Assembly: GCA_039980135.1 (NCBI GenBank)
Contig: JBDXCV010000004.1
Location: 16,001-80,000 of the forward strand
Origin: Alphaproteobacteria bacterium
GTDB taxonomy: Bacteria > Pseudomonadota > Alphaproteobacteria > UBA6615
Direction of reading: 5' to 3'
Length of the DNA: 64,000 nt
Under the pieces are notes generated by a model, which was not told the origin of the DNA, searched no databases, and worked only from the letters and a program-made list of their open reading frames with translations. Shown in pieces: positions 31,685 through 41,370 of this stretch (position 1 is the first letter of the stretch; each line of letters starts with the position of its first letter). The translations under genes and the position numbers were made by a program.

Positions 31685-32831
31685 ATGCGCGCAGAAATCA
31701 GTCATCTGATCGAGGGAATCAACTCGTCTCTGGACCTCATGCGGAGGCATCTTTGACTGGGACAACGCACTTGCACGCCTCGAGGAACTGAACGCGGAAG
31801 CCGAAGACCCGGGGCTTTGGGACGATCAGGAGCGGGCGCAGAAAACCCTGCGTGACCGCACAAGACTTGAGAAGGCCATTGAGGAGGTGCGCGGGCTCGA
31901 GCAGGAGCTCGACGACGCGGCGACCCTGATTGAGCTTGGCGAGACCGAAGGAGACGGCGATGTGGTCGCCGAGGGTGAAGCCGTCATCGAGGCTTTGCAG
32001 CGGCGCGCCGAAAAGCTCGAGCTGGAGAGCCTCCTGTCCGGCGAGGCCGACGGCAATGATTGCTATATGGAAATCAATGCCGGCGCCGGCGGGACCGAAT
32101 CCCAGGACTGGGCCGAGATGTTGGTGCGTATGTATCTGCGTTGGGCCGAGGCACATGACTATAAGGTCGAATGGATTGAAGAGAGTGCCGGGGAGGAAGC
32201 CGGCCTCAAATCCGCGACGTTCCGGATTGCCGGTCCCAACGCCTATGGCTGGTTGAAGACCGAATCCGGGGTGCACCGTCTGGTGCGAATTTCGCCGTTC
32301 GACAGTCAGTCGCGCCGGCATACCAGCTTTGCCTCGGCCTGGGTCTATCCGGTGATCGACGACGCGATCGAGATCGAGATCGAGGACAAGGACCTGCGCG
32401 TCGATACCTATCGCGCATCGGGTGCCGGCGGCCAGCATGTGAACAAGACCGACAGCGCTGTCCGGCTTACCCATCTGCCCACGGGCATCGTGGTGCAGTG
32501 CCAGAATGATCGCTCACAGCATCGCAATCGGGCGCAGGCGATGGCCATGATGCGCGCGCGCCTTTACGAGCATGAAATGCAGAAACGCGAGGAAGAGGCG
32601 CAGGCCGAACAGGATACGAAGACCGATATCGGCTGGGGTCATCAAATCCGGTCCTACGTGTTGCACCCGTACCAGATGGTCAAGGATCTGCGCACGAATG
32701 TGGAATCGGGGAATGCCCAGGCGGTACTCGACGGTGACATCGACAAGTATCTGGAGGCCTCGTTGGCGGCCCAGCTCGGCAAGGGAGAAGGTGCGGACGA
32801 GAACGCTGGCGATGACGCCGACGCTGGCTAG
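31685..32831 (+). CDS. prfB: Peptide chain release factor 2, with programmed +1 frameshift
   Basis: RF2 recognises UGA and UAA stop codons and releases the peptide. Translation from the ATG at 31685 gives 23 codons and meets an in-frame TGA at 31754-31756. A +1 shift at CTT_TGA_C continues with [12 protein letters not shown] and runs to 32831, giving a 381-residue product. The RF2-specific SPF tripeptide is in [10 protein letters not shown] and the peptidyl-transferase motif GGQ is in [14 protein letters not shown]. The expressed sequence is join(31685..31753, 31755..32831). The TGA is autoregulatory rather than a defect: high RF2 terminates its own synthesis at that codon. Confidence 0.96.
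31743..31757 (+). promoter_or_regulatory. prfB programmed frameshift site
   Basis: An internal Shine-Dalgarno-like GGAGG (31743-31747) is followed after 3 bases by CTT TGA C (31751-31757). This is the same element and the same spacing as in E. coli prfB (AGGGGG, TAT, CTT TGA C). The CUU tRNA slips to UUU while RF2 is limiting. Confidence 0.95.
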
Positions 32832-33781
32832 GCGTCGCGCTTCTTGTCCCGCCGCGTGGACAGGAAAATGCCGGGCAGAATCAGGGCCGCACCGGCGAAG
32901 TGATAGGGCTCCAGGGTCTCGCCCAGCAGGATCCAACCGAATAACGCCGCATAGCTAGGTGCGAGGTACAGGATGAGACCCGTCGATCCGGCGCCCAGCG
33001 AGCGCTGAATGCGCGCATAACCCAGGTAGGCGGCAAGCCCGGGAACAATTGCGACAATCAAAACCGCGGCGATGGTTTCGACATTCATCGTCGGGACGAC
33101 CCCCTGCACCGTCTCTGCAATATAAAATGGCAACAGGGCCAGTGCGCCAAACAGCATTGTTGCGGAGAATCTGATCCGGTTGGGCAACGTTCCCGGGCGG
33201 TGGCGGAGCATGACCGAGTAGATGGCCCAGGCGAGCGCCGAACACACGATCCACAAGTCGCCGGGGACGAAGTTGAAGGAGCGCAGCGCGGAGAAGTCTC
33301 CGCGGAACAGGATAATCAGAACGCCGAACAGCGAAATAAAAATGCCCGCTGCCTTTCCGCGGCCCATCGGTTCGCCATACATGAGGGTGGATGCCCCGGC
33401 GATGATGATCGGTGCCGCGCCGAAAATCAGTCCGATGTTCGTCGCACTGGTCGTATCTGCGCCGATATAGACGAAGGCACCGCAGATCCCCATGCCGAGT
33501 ATGCCCAGCACGAGCAGGTCTCGCCATTCCACGGCAATGGCGGCCCGATGGCGCCAGAAGTCAGGGCCGACAACCGGCAGGAAAATCAGGAATGCGAGCA
33601 TCCAGCGCCAGTAGGCCAGCGCGAACGGCGGCACGCTGTCGTTGACGGCGCGTGCGACGATGATGTTGGTCGTGAACAGGGCGGGGACGATGAAGAGCAT
33701 GATCATCGCCAGCGAGCGTTCGCGCTGCTGGGCAGCGTCGCCGGTTCCACCTGCCGCAGGACCGTTTGTAGGCGCGCTCAC
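32828..33781 (-). CDS. DMT-superfamily (EamA) transporter
   Basis: A 317-residue inner-membrane protein with ten predicted hydrophobic helices arranged as two EamA repeats (about 20-155 and 170-305). The typical repeat ends are [16 protein letters not shown] and [14 protein letters not shown]. Substrate unknown; family members export amino acids, metabolites or drugs. The start is a GTG at 33781 with only a weak Shine-Dalgarno. Its stop overlaps the convergent prfB stop by 4 bases. It is related in pattern to the second DMT protein at 58.7 kb. Confidence 0.88.
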   Translation of the reverse strand: MSAPTNGPAAGGTGDAAQQRERSLAMIMLFIVPALFTTNIIVARAVNDSVPPFALAYWRWMLAFLIFLPVVGPDFWRHRAAIAVEWRDLLVLGILGMGICGAFVYIGADTTSATNIGLIFGAAPIIIAGASTLMYGEPMGRGKAAGIFISLFGVLIILFRGDFSALRSFNFVPGDLWIVCSALAWAIYSVMLRHRPGTLPNRIRFSATMLFGALALLPFYIAETVQGVVPTMNVETIAAVLIVAIVPGLAAYLGYARIQRSLGAGSTGLILYLAPSYAALFGWILLGETLEPYHFAGAALILPGIFLSTRRDKKRDA

Positions 33782-33788
33782 GTGGCCG

Positions 33789-34637
33789 TCACGGTGTGGG
33801 TGCCATCAGGTACCAGTCCTGGGGCATGCCGGCGGCGTCGCGGGCCTCGATGTTGAAGGGTGGCTTGAGCGGGCCACGAAAATGACGCGCCACCAGATCG
33901 CGCCAGTGGCCCTGTGGCGCCAGTCCGCGCCGCGCGCATTCAAACTCGAACCAGCGCTGACCGATCTCGACATGCCCGATTTCGTCACGGTAGATGATTT
34001 CGAGCAAATCTGCGGTTGCATCATCGTCCACGGTTCGCAGCTTCGCGATCATCATCGGGGTCACATCGAGGCCGCGGGCTTCCAGCACCAGCGGCACCAC
34101 CGCCAGCCGCGCCGCCAGATCATGGCGGGTCTCGATCGCGGAATCCCAGAGGCCGTCATGGGCAGGTAGATCGCCATACACTGCGTCGAAATCCGTCAGA
34201 CGGTCGGCGAGCAACCCGAAATGCCTGGCTTCCTCTTCCGCGACCCGAACCCAGTCGTCATAGAAAGCGCGCGGCAGACTGCGCCCGGAGAAGCGCGCGA
34301 TGATGTCCCAGGCCAGATCGATGGCATTGAGTTCGATATGGGCAAGCGCGTGAATCTGCGCAATCCGGCCGGCTGTCCCGCGGTTGATCTTTCGCCGCGG
34401 TACGTCGGCGGGTGGCAGCAAGTCGGGTTTGGCCGGGCGCGCCGGGCGCTCGGGCGGCGTTGTGTCGCCGACCATGGCGATCCTGCCGTCGCGCCACCGT
34501 GCCGCGAACGCCGCTGTTGCGGCGCATTTCTCCCGCGCATCTGCCGTGCGCAGCACCGCATTGGCGGCCTGGGCGAGGGAGGTCGCGCCGCCCTCTGCCT
34601 CGGGTGCCGGTAGTGTGGTTTCCGCAATGCTGGTCAA
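33789..34637 (-). CDS. DUF455 family ferritin-like protein
   Basis: A 282-residue protein of the DUF455 (COG2833) family, mostly helical. Conserved carboxylate/His helices are present: HALAHIELNAIDLAWD, EEEARHFGLLADRL and the EIIYRDEIGHVEIGQ block with an ExxH pattern. This is typical of a di-metal ferritin-like fold. Function in the family is not established. The start is a TTG at 34637 overlapping the bcp stop (TTGA), so it appears translationally coupled to the peroxiredoxin gene; a role with oxidative stress is only suggested by that. Confidence 0.83.
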   Translation of the reverse strand: MTSIAETTLPAPEAEGGATSLAQAANAVLRTADAREKCAATAAFAARWRDGRIAMVGDTTPPERPARPAKPDLLPPADVPRRKINRGTAGRIAQIHALAHIELNAIDLAWDIIARFSGRSLPRAFYDDWVRVAEEEARHFGLLADRLTDFDAVYGDLPAHDGLWDSAIETRHDLAARLAVVPLVLEARGLDVTPMMIAKLRTVDDDATADLLEIIYRDEIGHVEIGQRWFEFECARRGLAPQGHWRDLVARHFRGPLKPPFNIEARDAAGMPQDWYLMAPTP

Positions 34638-35098
34638 AGCGCTTTCACGGCGGCGAGCACATCTTCCGCGTGCCCCTTTACCTTGACCTTGCGCCAGATT
34701 TTTTGAACCACACCCTTGCCGTCGATCAGGAAAGTCGCGCGTTCGATGCCCATGAACTTGCGCCCGTACATGTTTTTTTCGACCCAGACTCCGTATCGCT
34801 CACACACATCGCCGTCTTCATCGCTGGCGAGTAAAAAGGGCAGATCATGCTTTGCCTTGAAGTTGTCGTGTCGCTTCACGCTGTCCTTGGAGACCCCGAC
34901 GATTTCCGCATCGATCTTCGAGAAATCCGGTGTCAGGTCGCGAAAATCACATGCTTCGGTGGTGCAGCCGGGAGTCGAATCCTTGGGGTAAAAATAGAGA
35001 ATGACCGGGCGGCCCTTCAGGTCCTTCAGGGCAACTTTGCCGTCACCGTCCGTTGGCATCGAAAATGCGGGCGCCTTGCCGCCTTCTTTCACACTCAT
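34634..35098 (-). CDS. bcp: Thioredoxin-dependent peroxiredoxin Bcp (BCP/PrxQ type)
   Basis: Reduces hydrogen and organic peroxides using thioredoxin. The 154 residues contain the atypical two-Cys signature TPGCTTEACDFRD, with peroxidatic and resolving Cys five residues apart, plus YFYPKDSTPG and the Arg in GIERATFLIDG. The ATG at 35098 overlaps the glnE stop (TAATG), giving the minus-strand chain glnE-bcp-DUF455. Confidence 0.94.
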   Translation of the reverse strand: MSVKEGGKAPAFSMPTDGDGKVALKDLKGRPVILYFYPKDSTPGCTTEACDFRDLTPDFSKIDAEIVGVSKDSVKRHDNFKAKHDLPFLLASDEDGDVCERYGVWVEKNMYGRKFMGIERATFLIDGKGVVQKIWRKVKVKGHAEDVLAAVKAL

Positions 35099-38000
35099 TA
35101 TTCAGTCTCTCCGTTTGATTGGCTGATCTGCATGTCTTTGATGGCTTTGGCAGGGTCGGCGATGATGGCGTTGAAGTGAATATAGGTCCGTTGCGCGGTT
35201 TCGCGCACCAGTGCGTCGAGCGTTTCATAGTTCTCCACGCCGGCTGCGTTCGCCAGTTGCTGCTCGAGTGCGCGTGGAAAGGTTTCCGGGTCGTGTTTGC
35301 CTTCGAGCGTGAGACGAAGCAGGCCCTGAATCCGCCGCCAGAGGCTTGTCGCCGCGATGAGTTCTTCGGCGGCATCCGGAGCAAGAAATCCGGAATCGCG
35401 TAGTTTCGCAAACGCCGTCGTCGTGCCGGTGTCGAGAATTTCGGGGTTCTCATGTGCGTGACGGAGCTGAAGATACTGGGCGATAAATTCACAATCGACC
35501 AGTCCGCCACGCACATGCTTGACGCTCCAGGGGTTTTCGGTGCCGTTTTCCTTTGCCATCCGTTCCCGCATTTCCGCGACGGCGACGAGGAGATCGTCGG
35601 CCGGGCGTTCGATCGCGAGCGCGGTGTGCAATTCCGCTTCGATCCGTTTCTTGAAATCGGGGTCGGCGCAGACGACGCGCGCGCGGGTCAGCGCCAGATG
35701 CTCCCACGTCCATGCGCTTTCGCGTTGATAGGCGGCGAAGCTTTCGAGACTGATCGACAGCGGCCCTGCGTTGCCCGAAGGGCGCAAACGCATATCGACC
35801 TCATACAACCGGCCTTCCCCGGTCAACGCGGTCATGGCGTTGACCACCCGCTGCCCAAGACGCTGATAGTAGTGCGATATCGAAAGGGGCTTGGGTCCAT
35901 CCGACATGATCGGTGTGTCGTCGGCTGACGCGGGACTGTCGTAGAGGAAGACCAGATCGAGATCCGAGGTGGCAGAGAGTTCGCGGCCTCCCAGCTTTCC
36001 CAGCGCGAGGACGGCCAGGCCGCCGCCGGAACATTGACCATGTTGTGCGGCAAACTCCGCGATGATGGGCGGGAGCAAGGCCCGGATAGCCGTGTCGGCA
36101 ATATCCGAGTAGGCGCGGTCCGCCCGGTCGATATCTGTCTTGTTGCGCAGAATCTGAACGCCGACCTGGAACTTCGCATCATTGACCCAGCGCCGCGCGA
36201 TGTCGTGAATATCCTGCATGTCGTTGGCCTGGTCCATGCGCTCGGAAAGTTCCGCCGCCATCGCGTCCGCATCGGGCAGGCTGTCAAAGAAATCGGTGGC
36301 CAGGACGCCATCGAGGAGGAGCGGGTTCCGGCCGAGCCATTCGGCCATTCGCGGCGCGCCCCCTGTAATATCGGCTACCAGGGTCAGCAGGGACGGGTTT
36401 GCCTGAAACAGCGAAAAGAGCTGAACGCCCGAAGGCAAGCCGGCAATAAATTCGTTGAATCGCCGGAATGCGGCGTCCGGGTTTGCCGTGTTCGACAATG
36501 CCTCCAGGATCACGGGCATCAGTTCGGTCAGGATTTCACGCGAACGGGTGGTCCGGGTGGCGCGATGTCGCCCGTGGTGCCAGCCGCGAATTGCGGTCGA
36601 AATCGTTTCGGGGTCGGAGAAGCCCATGCCGCGCAAAGTGGTCAGCGTATCGGGATGATCCTCTCCGCCGGTGAAGACCAGTGTGCCGCTTCCGCCGAGC
36701 GATTCCGATTCTTCGAAGAGTTCGGCGTAGTGATTTTCGACCGTGCGCAAGGTGCGCATCAGTTCCGCCTCGAAGCTCTCACGGTCCGCATAGCCCATGA
36801 AAGCCGCGATGTCTTCCAGGTCCTCGGCGCTGTCGGGCAAGCTATGGGTCTGCTGGTCTTCGACCATCTGCAGACGATGCTCGAGCCGCCGCAGATACCG
36901 ATACGCCCCGATCATGTCTTGCGCGACCTCGGGCGCGACGCGCTCGGCCGTGACAAGGGCTTCGATGGACTTAATCGTGGATGGCGATCGCAGCTCGGGA
37001 TCGCGGCCGCCCCAGATGAGTTGCTGTGTCTGGGTAAAAAACTCGACTTCGCGAATTCCGCCGCGCCCCAGTTTGACGTTGTGGCCGGCGACGGCGACCG
37101 TGCTGCCGCCCTTGTGGGCATGGATTTGCCGCTTGATCGACTGAATATCGTCGATGGCTGCGAAATCCAGATGGCGCCGCCATATAAATGGCTGCAGGGC
37201 CTCCAGGAACCGTTCCCCGGCGGCGAGGTCTCCGGCCACGGGCCGCGCCTTGATCATCGCCGCACGCTCCCAGTTCTGTCCCAGACTCTCGTAGTAGGTT
37301 TCCGCGGCAAAAGTGGACAGCGCGACCGGTGTGGCGCCCGGGTCCGGGCGCAAACGCAAATCGGTGCGGAAGACATAGCCTTCGCCGGTGCGCTCATCCA
37401 TCAGCTTGACGAGTTCGCGGGTCATGCGCACCAGAACTTGCTGCATTTTTCCGTCATCCGCAGCGGATACGACATCCGGGTCGTACAGTACGATCAAGTC
37501 GATATCGCTGGAATAGTTGAGTTCGAATGCACCGAGTTTTCCCATGCCAAGGACGATGTAGCCGGACTCCGTCTCGGAGGAATCCGGATGGGACAGTTGC
37601 AGCCGGCCGCGCGCATGTTCCGCCGTCAGCAAATGACGGATCGCTGTCGAAAGGGCGGCGCCGCAGAACTGGCTCAGCCGTTCCGTGACCGTGGCCAGAG
37701 GCCAGATACCTGACAGGTCGGCCAATGCCGTAAGGAGGGCGACGCGCCGCTTTGCGCGACGCAATGCGACGCCGGTATCAGCGAAACTAGCGTGTGGATC
37801 GAATGTCGCAAGATCCTGCATTACACTGTCGAAGGCGTGATCGAACCCTTCATTGAAAATCAGCGGAACAAACGCGATATCGCGGACAAGACATTGACCG
37901 AGGAAACCGCTGTTTCCGAAGACGCCAGCGAGCAAGCCGTGCATGGCTTGATCGTCGGCAAGATCGTTGGCGATCGCCGAGACGGCAGGGTCATCCGACG

Positions 38001-38100
38001 CGGCAGCGGCGTCGCGAAAACGCTCCAGTCCCCGTTCCACCTTTTCGGGATCGGCGGGGCGCGGCAACTGGTCGGGATCTGGCGAGAATGCAAAGCTCAT
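35098..38100 (-). CDS. glnE: Bifunctional glutamine synthetase adenylyltransferase/deadenylase
   Basis: Adds and removes AMP on glutamine synthetase under control of PII. About 1000 residues with two nucleotidyltransferase domains. The first has GMGKLGAFELNYSSDIDL (deadenylylase half) and the second ALGKLGGRELSATSDLDL (adenylylase half), each followed by a helical GlnD_UR_UTase-like domain. The ATG at 38100 is used; an in-frame GTG at 38124 would add eight residues. Neither has a clear Shine-Dalgarno. It diverges from the DUF3971 gene with nearly abutting starts, so the two promoters must overlap the coding starts. Confidence 0.95.
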   Translation of the reverse strand: MSFAFSPDPDQLPRPADPEKVERGLERFRDAAAASDDPAVSAIANDLADDQAMHGLLAGVFGNSGFLGQCLVRDIAFVPLIFNEGFDHAFDSVMQDLATFDPHASFADTGVALRRAKRRVALLTALADLSGIWPLATVTERLSQFCGAALSTAIRHLLTAEHARGRLQLSHPDSSETESGYIVLGMGKLGAFELNYSSDIDLIVLYDPDVVSAADDGKMQQVLVRMTRELVKLMDERTGEGYVFRTDLRLRPDPGATPVALSTFAAETYYESLGQNWERAAMIKARPVAGDLAAGERFLEALQPFIWRRHLDFAAIDDIQSIKRQIHAHKGGSTVAVAGHNVKLGRGGIREVEFFTQTQQLIWGGRDPELRSPSTIKSIEALVTAERVAPEVAQDMIGAYRYLRRLEHRLQMVEDQQTHSLPDSAEDLEDIAAFMGYADRESFEAELMRTLRTVENHYAELFEESESLGGSGTLVFTGGEDHPDTLTTLRGMGFSDPETISTAIRGWHHGRHRATRTTRSREILTELMPVILEALSNTANPDAAFRRFNEFIAGLPSGVQLFSLFQANPSLLTLVADITGGAPRMAEWLGRNPLLLDGVLATDFFDSLPDADAMAAELSERMDQANDMQDIHDIARRWVNDAKFQVGVQILRNKTDIDRADRAYSDIADTAIRALLPPIIAEFAAQHGQCSGGGLAVLALGKLGGRELSATSDLDLVFLYDSPASADDTPIMSDGPKPLSISHYYQRLGQRVVNAMTALTGEGRLYEVDMRLRPSGNAGPLSISLESFAAYQRESAWTWEHLALTRARVVCADPDFKKRIEAELHTALAIERPADDLLVAVAEMRERMAKENGTENPWSVKHVRGGLVDCEFIAQYLQLRHAHENPEILDTGTTTAFAKLRDSGFLAPDAAEELIAATSLWRRIQGLLRLTLEGKHDPETFPRALEQQLANAAGVENYETLDALVRETAQRTYIHFNAIIADPAKAIKDMQISQSNGETE

Positions 38101-38132
38101 GAGGGCCGCTTGATTTTCACGCACACTGCTGT

Positions 38133-41100
38133 ATGGCGTGGGGGACGGTCAAGCGCTCTCGCTTGGCCGCGTCGGGCTTTACGAAAGGTCCCCCATTGAT
38201 CGTCCGAAGCTCTCGATGGTTGCTGTTGTTTTTCGCCGCCGCCCTTGTTGGATTGGCGATGATCTTCAGCGTTTTGATCTGGCAACTCAGCCGCGGTCCC
38301 ATCAGCCTCAGTTTTCTGACGCCGCTCATCGAACGCGCATTGGACACGGGGCGCGGCAACGCCAGCATTCGCCTGCACGATACGATTCTGACATGGGCTG
38401 CCGACGAGCGAGAACTGGACATCCGTGCCGTCGGGCTGCAGTTCGTCGATTCGAGTGACAGCGTTCGCGCAACGATCCCGGAGATGTCGGTCAAGTTCAG
38501 CGGCCGGGCTTTGATGCGGGGCCTCGTGGCGCCGACCAGCCTGGAATTGTTCGGCCCGCGCGTACGGGTCGTCCGCGAAGCCAATGGCGATATCAGCATG
38601 GATATCGGCAATAGCCCGCAAGCGGATGGCGGCCCGGCAACATCGCCGGGGTTGATCGAAGAACTTCTGCAAGTGCCCAACCCCGATCTGGCGAGCGGTT
38701 ATCTGACGCGTGTGGCGGTGCGCAGCGCATTGATCGAGTTCGATGATTTTCAACGCGGAATGCGATTGCGCACGCCGCGCGCGAACGTCGCGCTCGTGCG
38801 GGACGCCGAAGGGATTAGTGCCGAGGGGTCCGTTGTATTCGGCGAGTCGGACAAGGCTATTCGCGCCGATCTGTCGGGAATTTACCGCGTCGAGTCCGGT
38901 GCGACCGAACTCGGATTAGTGTTTAGCGACGTGGCGCCGGCCACACTGTCGCAGTTCGCGCCGGAACTCGAACCGCTCGCCCAACTCGACACCCTGCTCG
39001 AGGGTACGCTGACATTGTCCCTGGATTCCGATTTGGAGCCGTCGGGTATGAGCGTTGACGTGCGCGCAGGCGCGGGCCGGGTCCATCTCGACACAATGTT
39101 CGATGAGCCTGTTCCGTTTGATGCCGGAAATTTTCGTGTGCGCTCGGAACGTGGCTTCAATGCGTTCGTGCTTGAGAACGCACATCTCGAAATGGGTTCA
39201 TCGACCATTTTGCTGAATGGCACCGCGCGTCATGTGCTCGATCAGTGGAACTTGGGCGTCATCGCCGAGGTGCGCAGCCTTCCGGTCAACTCGATCGAGA
39301 CCTATTGGCCGGCGGAGGTCGAGCCCAACGTGCGTTCCTGGGTTACCGAAAATCTGAGAGACGGGCATGTCGACAGCGCCGTTTTGCGCGTACGTGCAAA
39401 GGTCCCGGAGGCGGCGCCGGCCGATGCCGAGGTTCTGGATTTTGACGGCGAAATACGGTTTCGGGGCACGGCCGTGCACTACCTGCGACCCTTGCCGCCC
39501 GTGCGCGATGTGTTCGGCGTCGCACGCTTCGACACACGAGCTTTCAATATTGATCTCGGTGGTGGAACGCTGCGCGATCTCGTGGCCGAGTCCGGCAGGG
39601 TCGAGATCCTGGGTCTTGATGGCCCGCCCCGGGGCGAAAGCATCAAGATCGAGGTGACGATCTCCGGACCCGTGCGCGATGCATTGGAAATTCTGGATGC
39701 GGAGCCGCTTGGCTTCATCTCGGGATTCGGGCTTGATCCCGGGCGCACCAGCGGCAGTCACCGGACGAACGCCGTTTTCGCCTTTCCGCTTCTCGATGAT
39801 GTCCTGATAGATCAGATTGCCGTCGCGACGGCGTCGCGGTTGGTGGAATTCGGTGCCGAGGATGCCGTGTTCGAGTTGCCGGTCACCGAAGGCGATTTGA
39901 CGCTGAATGTGAATCGCGACGGGATGGAAGTCAGCGGCACCGCCGCGATCGGTCGTGTGCCGGTTGGTCTGACCTGGAGCGAACGCTTCGAAGAAGGGGA
40001 TACCGTTCGCACCCGTTACAAGGTGCGGGCCAATCTCGACGATGCGGCCCGTGCCGAGTTGGGATTGGACGGCATTCCGTTCGTGTCCGGCCCGGCGGGG
40101 CTGGGGCTGACATACGCCATTGGCTGGGACGGCACGGCGGTCGGGGCGGCTGAAATTGATCTCACCGACGTAACGGTGGATCTGGATCCATTCGGTTGGA
40201 TGAAGCTGCCGGGAGAAGAGGGGCGGGCGTTTGTCCGGTTCCTGGTGCAGGACCAGGTGCTGACCTCCATGCCCGAGCTTTCGGTGCGTGCAGGCGATCT
40301 GGAAATCGATGGCGCGGGTCTTTTCAGACAGGGCGGCGACGGCCCGGAATTGCAGCGATTGACGCTTGAGCGCCTGGTCTTCGGCGAGACGGATGCTTTC
40401 GTGAATATCGAGTTGCCCGACGGCGTGCCGCAGGTCATTTCGGTGGGTGGTGCCGCGCTTGATCTGCGCCCTGTCATGGAAGGCCTGTTCGAGGAATCGG
40501 AAGAAAGCGATGACGACGAAGCGATGCGGATCGTGATCAGTGAACAATCGCCAGTCGGCGAAATTCGCCTCGGCGAAGAAACACGATTACTGGGCGCCTT
40601 CGGCACGTTCTTCAATGACGGCACTGACTGGAACGATGTTGACCTGCGTGCGCGGCTTTCGCAGGGCGGACGCATATTTCTGCGGGTCGAACCATTGGAT
40701 GGTGTGCGGCGCCTGAACTTCGAATCCGACGATGCCGGTGGCGTTTTGAGTGCGCTGGACTGGATCGATACAATTCGTGGCGGCGAGATGCGCGTGCAGG
40801 GACAGATGTCCGGCTCGGGCGATGAAGAAGTAATCACCGGCCAACTGGACATGCAGAACTTTCTGCTCACGGAGGGCCCGGTGGGCGCCCAGATCCTGGC
40901 ACTCACGTCATTTTCGGGGATCGCCGATGTGCTCGGCGGGCAGGGGCTCACATTCCGGCGGGTCGAAGTTCCGTTCACGCTCACGGACAGCGAAATCATC
41001 ATCAAGGAAGGTAAGGCGCGCGGCGCGGATATCGGCATTCTGGCAAGCGGCCGGATCGACCGGGTAACCGACCAGCTGGAGTTGACGGGAGAAATTGCGC

Positions 41101-41354
41101 CGGCCTACACCCTGAATTCTCTGCTCGCGAACATTCCGTTGATCGGGACTGTGTTGTCCGGCGGGGCGGACGGCATTTTCGCGGCGACGTTCCGGGTCAG
41201 CGGCTCGATAGACGATCCCGACGTATCGGTGAATCCCCTGTCGGTGCTGACGCCGGGATTTGTGCGCCGTTTGCTGACGGGCTTCGGCCGTGAGGATGGC
41301 CCCGGGGCGGGCAACGACGAAGAACTCGAGCCGTCCGCCGACGAAGGCGGTTGA
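38133..41354 (+). CDS. DUF3971/YhdP-like AsmA-superfamily envelope protein
   Basis: A 1073-residue protein with one N-terminal membrane helix (WLLLFFAAALVGLAMIF) and a long beta-rich periplasmic body. Typical family blocks are GPISLSFLTPLIERAL just after the anchor, VNSIETYWPAEVEPNVRSWV in the middle and the AsmA-like C-terminal part with LTGEIAPAYTLNSLLANIP. YhdP-type proteins form long hydrophobic-groove bridges implicated in phospholipid traffic to the outer membrane. The ATG at 38133 is used; a TTG at 38196 with AAAGG upstream is a good alternative that starts just before the anchor. It is the second AsmA-like giant in the window. Confidence 0.87.
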   Translation: MAWGTVKRSRLAASGFTKGPPLIVRSSRWLLLFFAAALVGLAMIFSVLIWQLSRGPISLSFLTPLIERALDTGRGNASIRLHDTILTWAADERELDIRAVGLQFVDSSDSVRATIPEMSVKFSGRALMRGLVAPTSLELFGPRVRVVREANGDISMDIGNSPQADGGPATSPGLIEELLQVPNPDLASGYLTRVAVRSALIEFDDFQRGMRLRTPRANVALVRDAEGISAEGSVVFGESDKAIRADLSGIYRVESGATELGLVFSDVAPATLSQFAPELEPLAQLDTLLEGTLTLSLDSDLEPSGMSVDVRAGAGRVHLDTMFDEPVPFDAGNFRVRSERGFNAFVLENAHLEMGSSTILLNGTARHVLDQWNLGVIAEVRSLPVNSIETYWPAEVEPNVRSWVTENLRDGHVDSAVLRVRAKVPEAAPADAEVLDFDGEIRFRGTAVHYLRPLPPVRDVFGVARFDTRAFNIDLGGGTLRDLVAESGRVEILGLDGPPRGESIKIEVTISGPVRDALEILDAEPLGFISGFGLDPGRTSGSHRTNAVFAFPLLDDVLIDQIAVATASRLVEFGAEDAVFELPVTEGDLTLNVNRDGMEVSGTAAIGRVPVGLTWSERFEEGDTVRTRYKVRANLDDAARAELGLDGIPFVSGPAGLGLTYAIGWDGTAVGAAEIDLTDVTVDLDPFGWMKLPGEEGRAFVRFLVQDQVLTSMPELSVRAGDLEIDGAGLFRQGGDGPELQRLTLERLVFGETDAFVNIELPDGVPQVISVGGAALDLRPVMEGLFEESEESDDDEAMRIVISEQSPVGEIRLGEETRLLGAFGTFFNDGTDWNDVDLRARLSQGGRIFLRVEPLDGVRRLNFESDDAGGVLSALDWIDTIRGGEMRVQGQMSGSGDEEVITGQLDMQNFLLTEGPVGAQILALTSFSGIADVLGGQGLTFRRVEVPFTLTDSEIIIKEGKARGADIGILASGRIDRVTDQLELTGEIAPAYTLNSLLANIPLIGTVLSGGADGIFAATFRVSGSIDDPDVSVNPLSVLTPGFVRRLLTGFGREDGPGAGNDEELEPSADEGG

Positions 41355-41370
41355 TGCGCGCGACTGGGTT

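Noticed and set aside
31887..32831. prfB starting at the internal ATG 31887 as a shortened gene, or prfB as a pseudogene
   Set aside because: The upstream 23 codons, frameshift signal and conserved N-terminal helices fit the full programmed-frameshift gene.
36034..37713. 559-codon plus-strand frame opposite glnE
   Set aside because: Shadow of glnE codon bias; the minus strand has both GlnE nucleotidyltransferase motifs.
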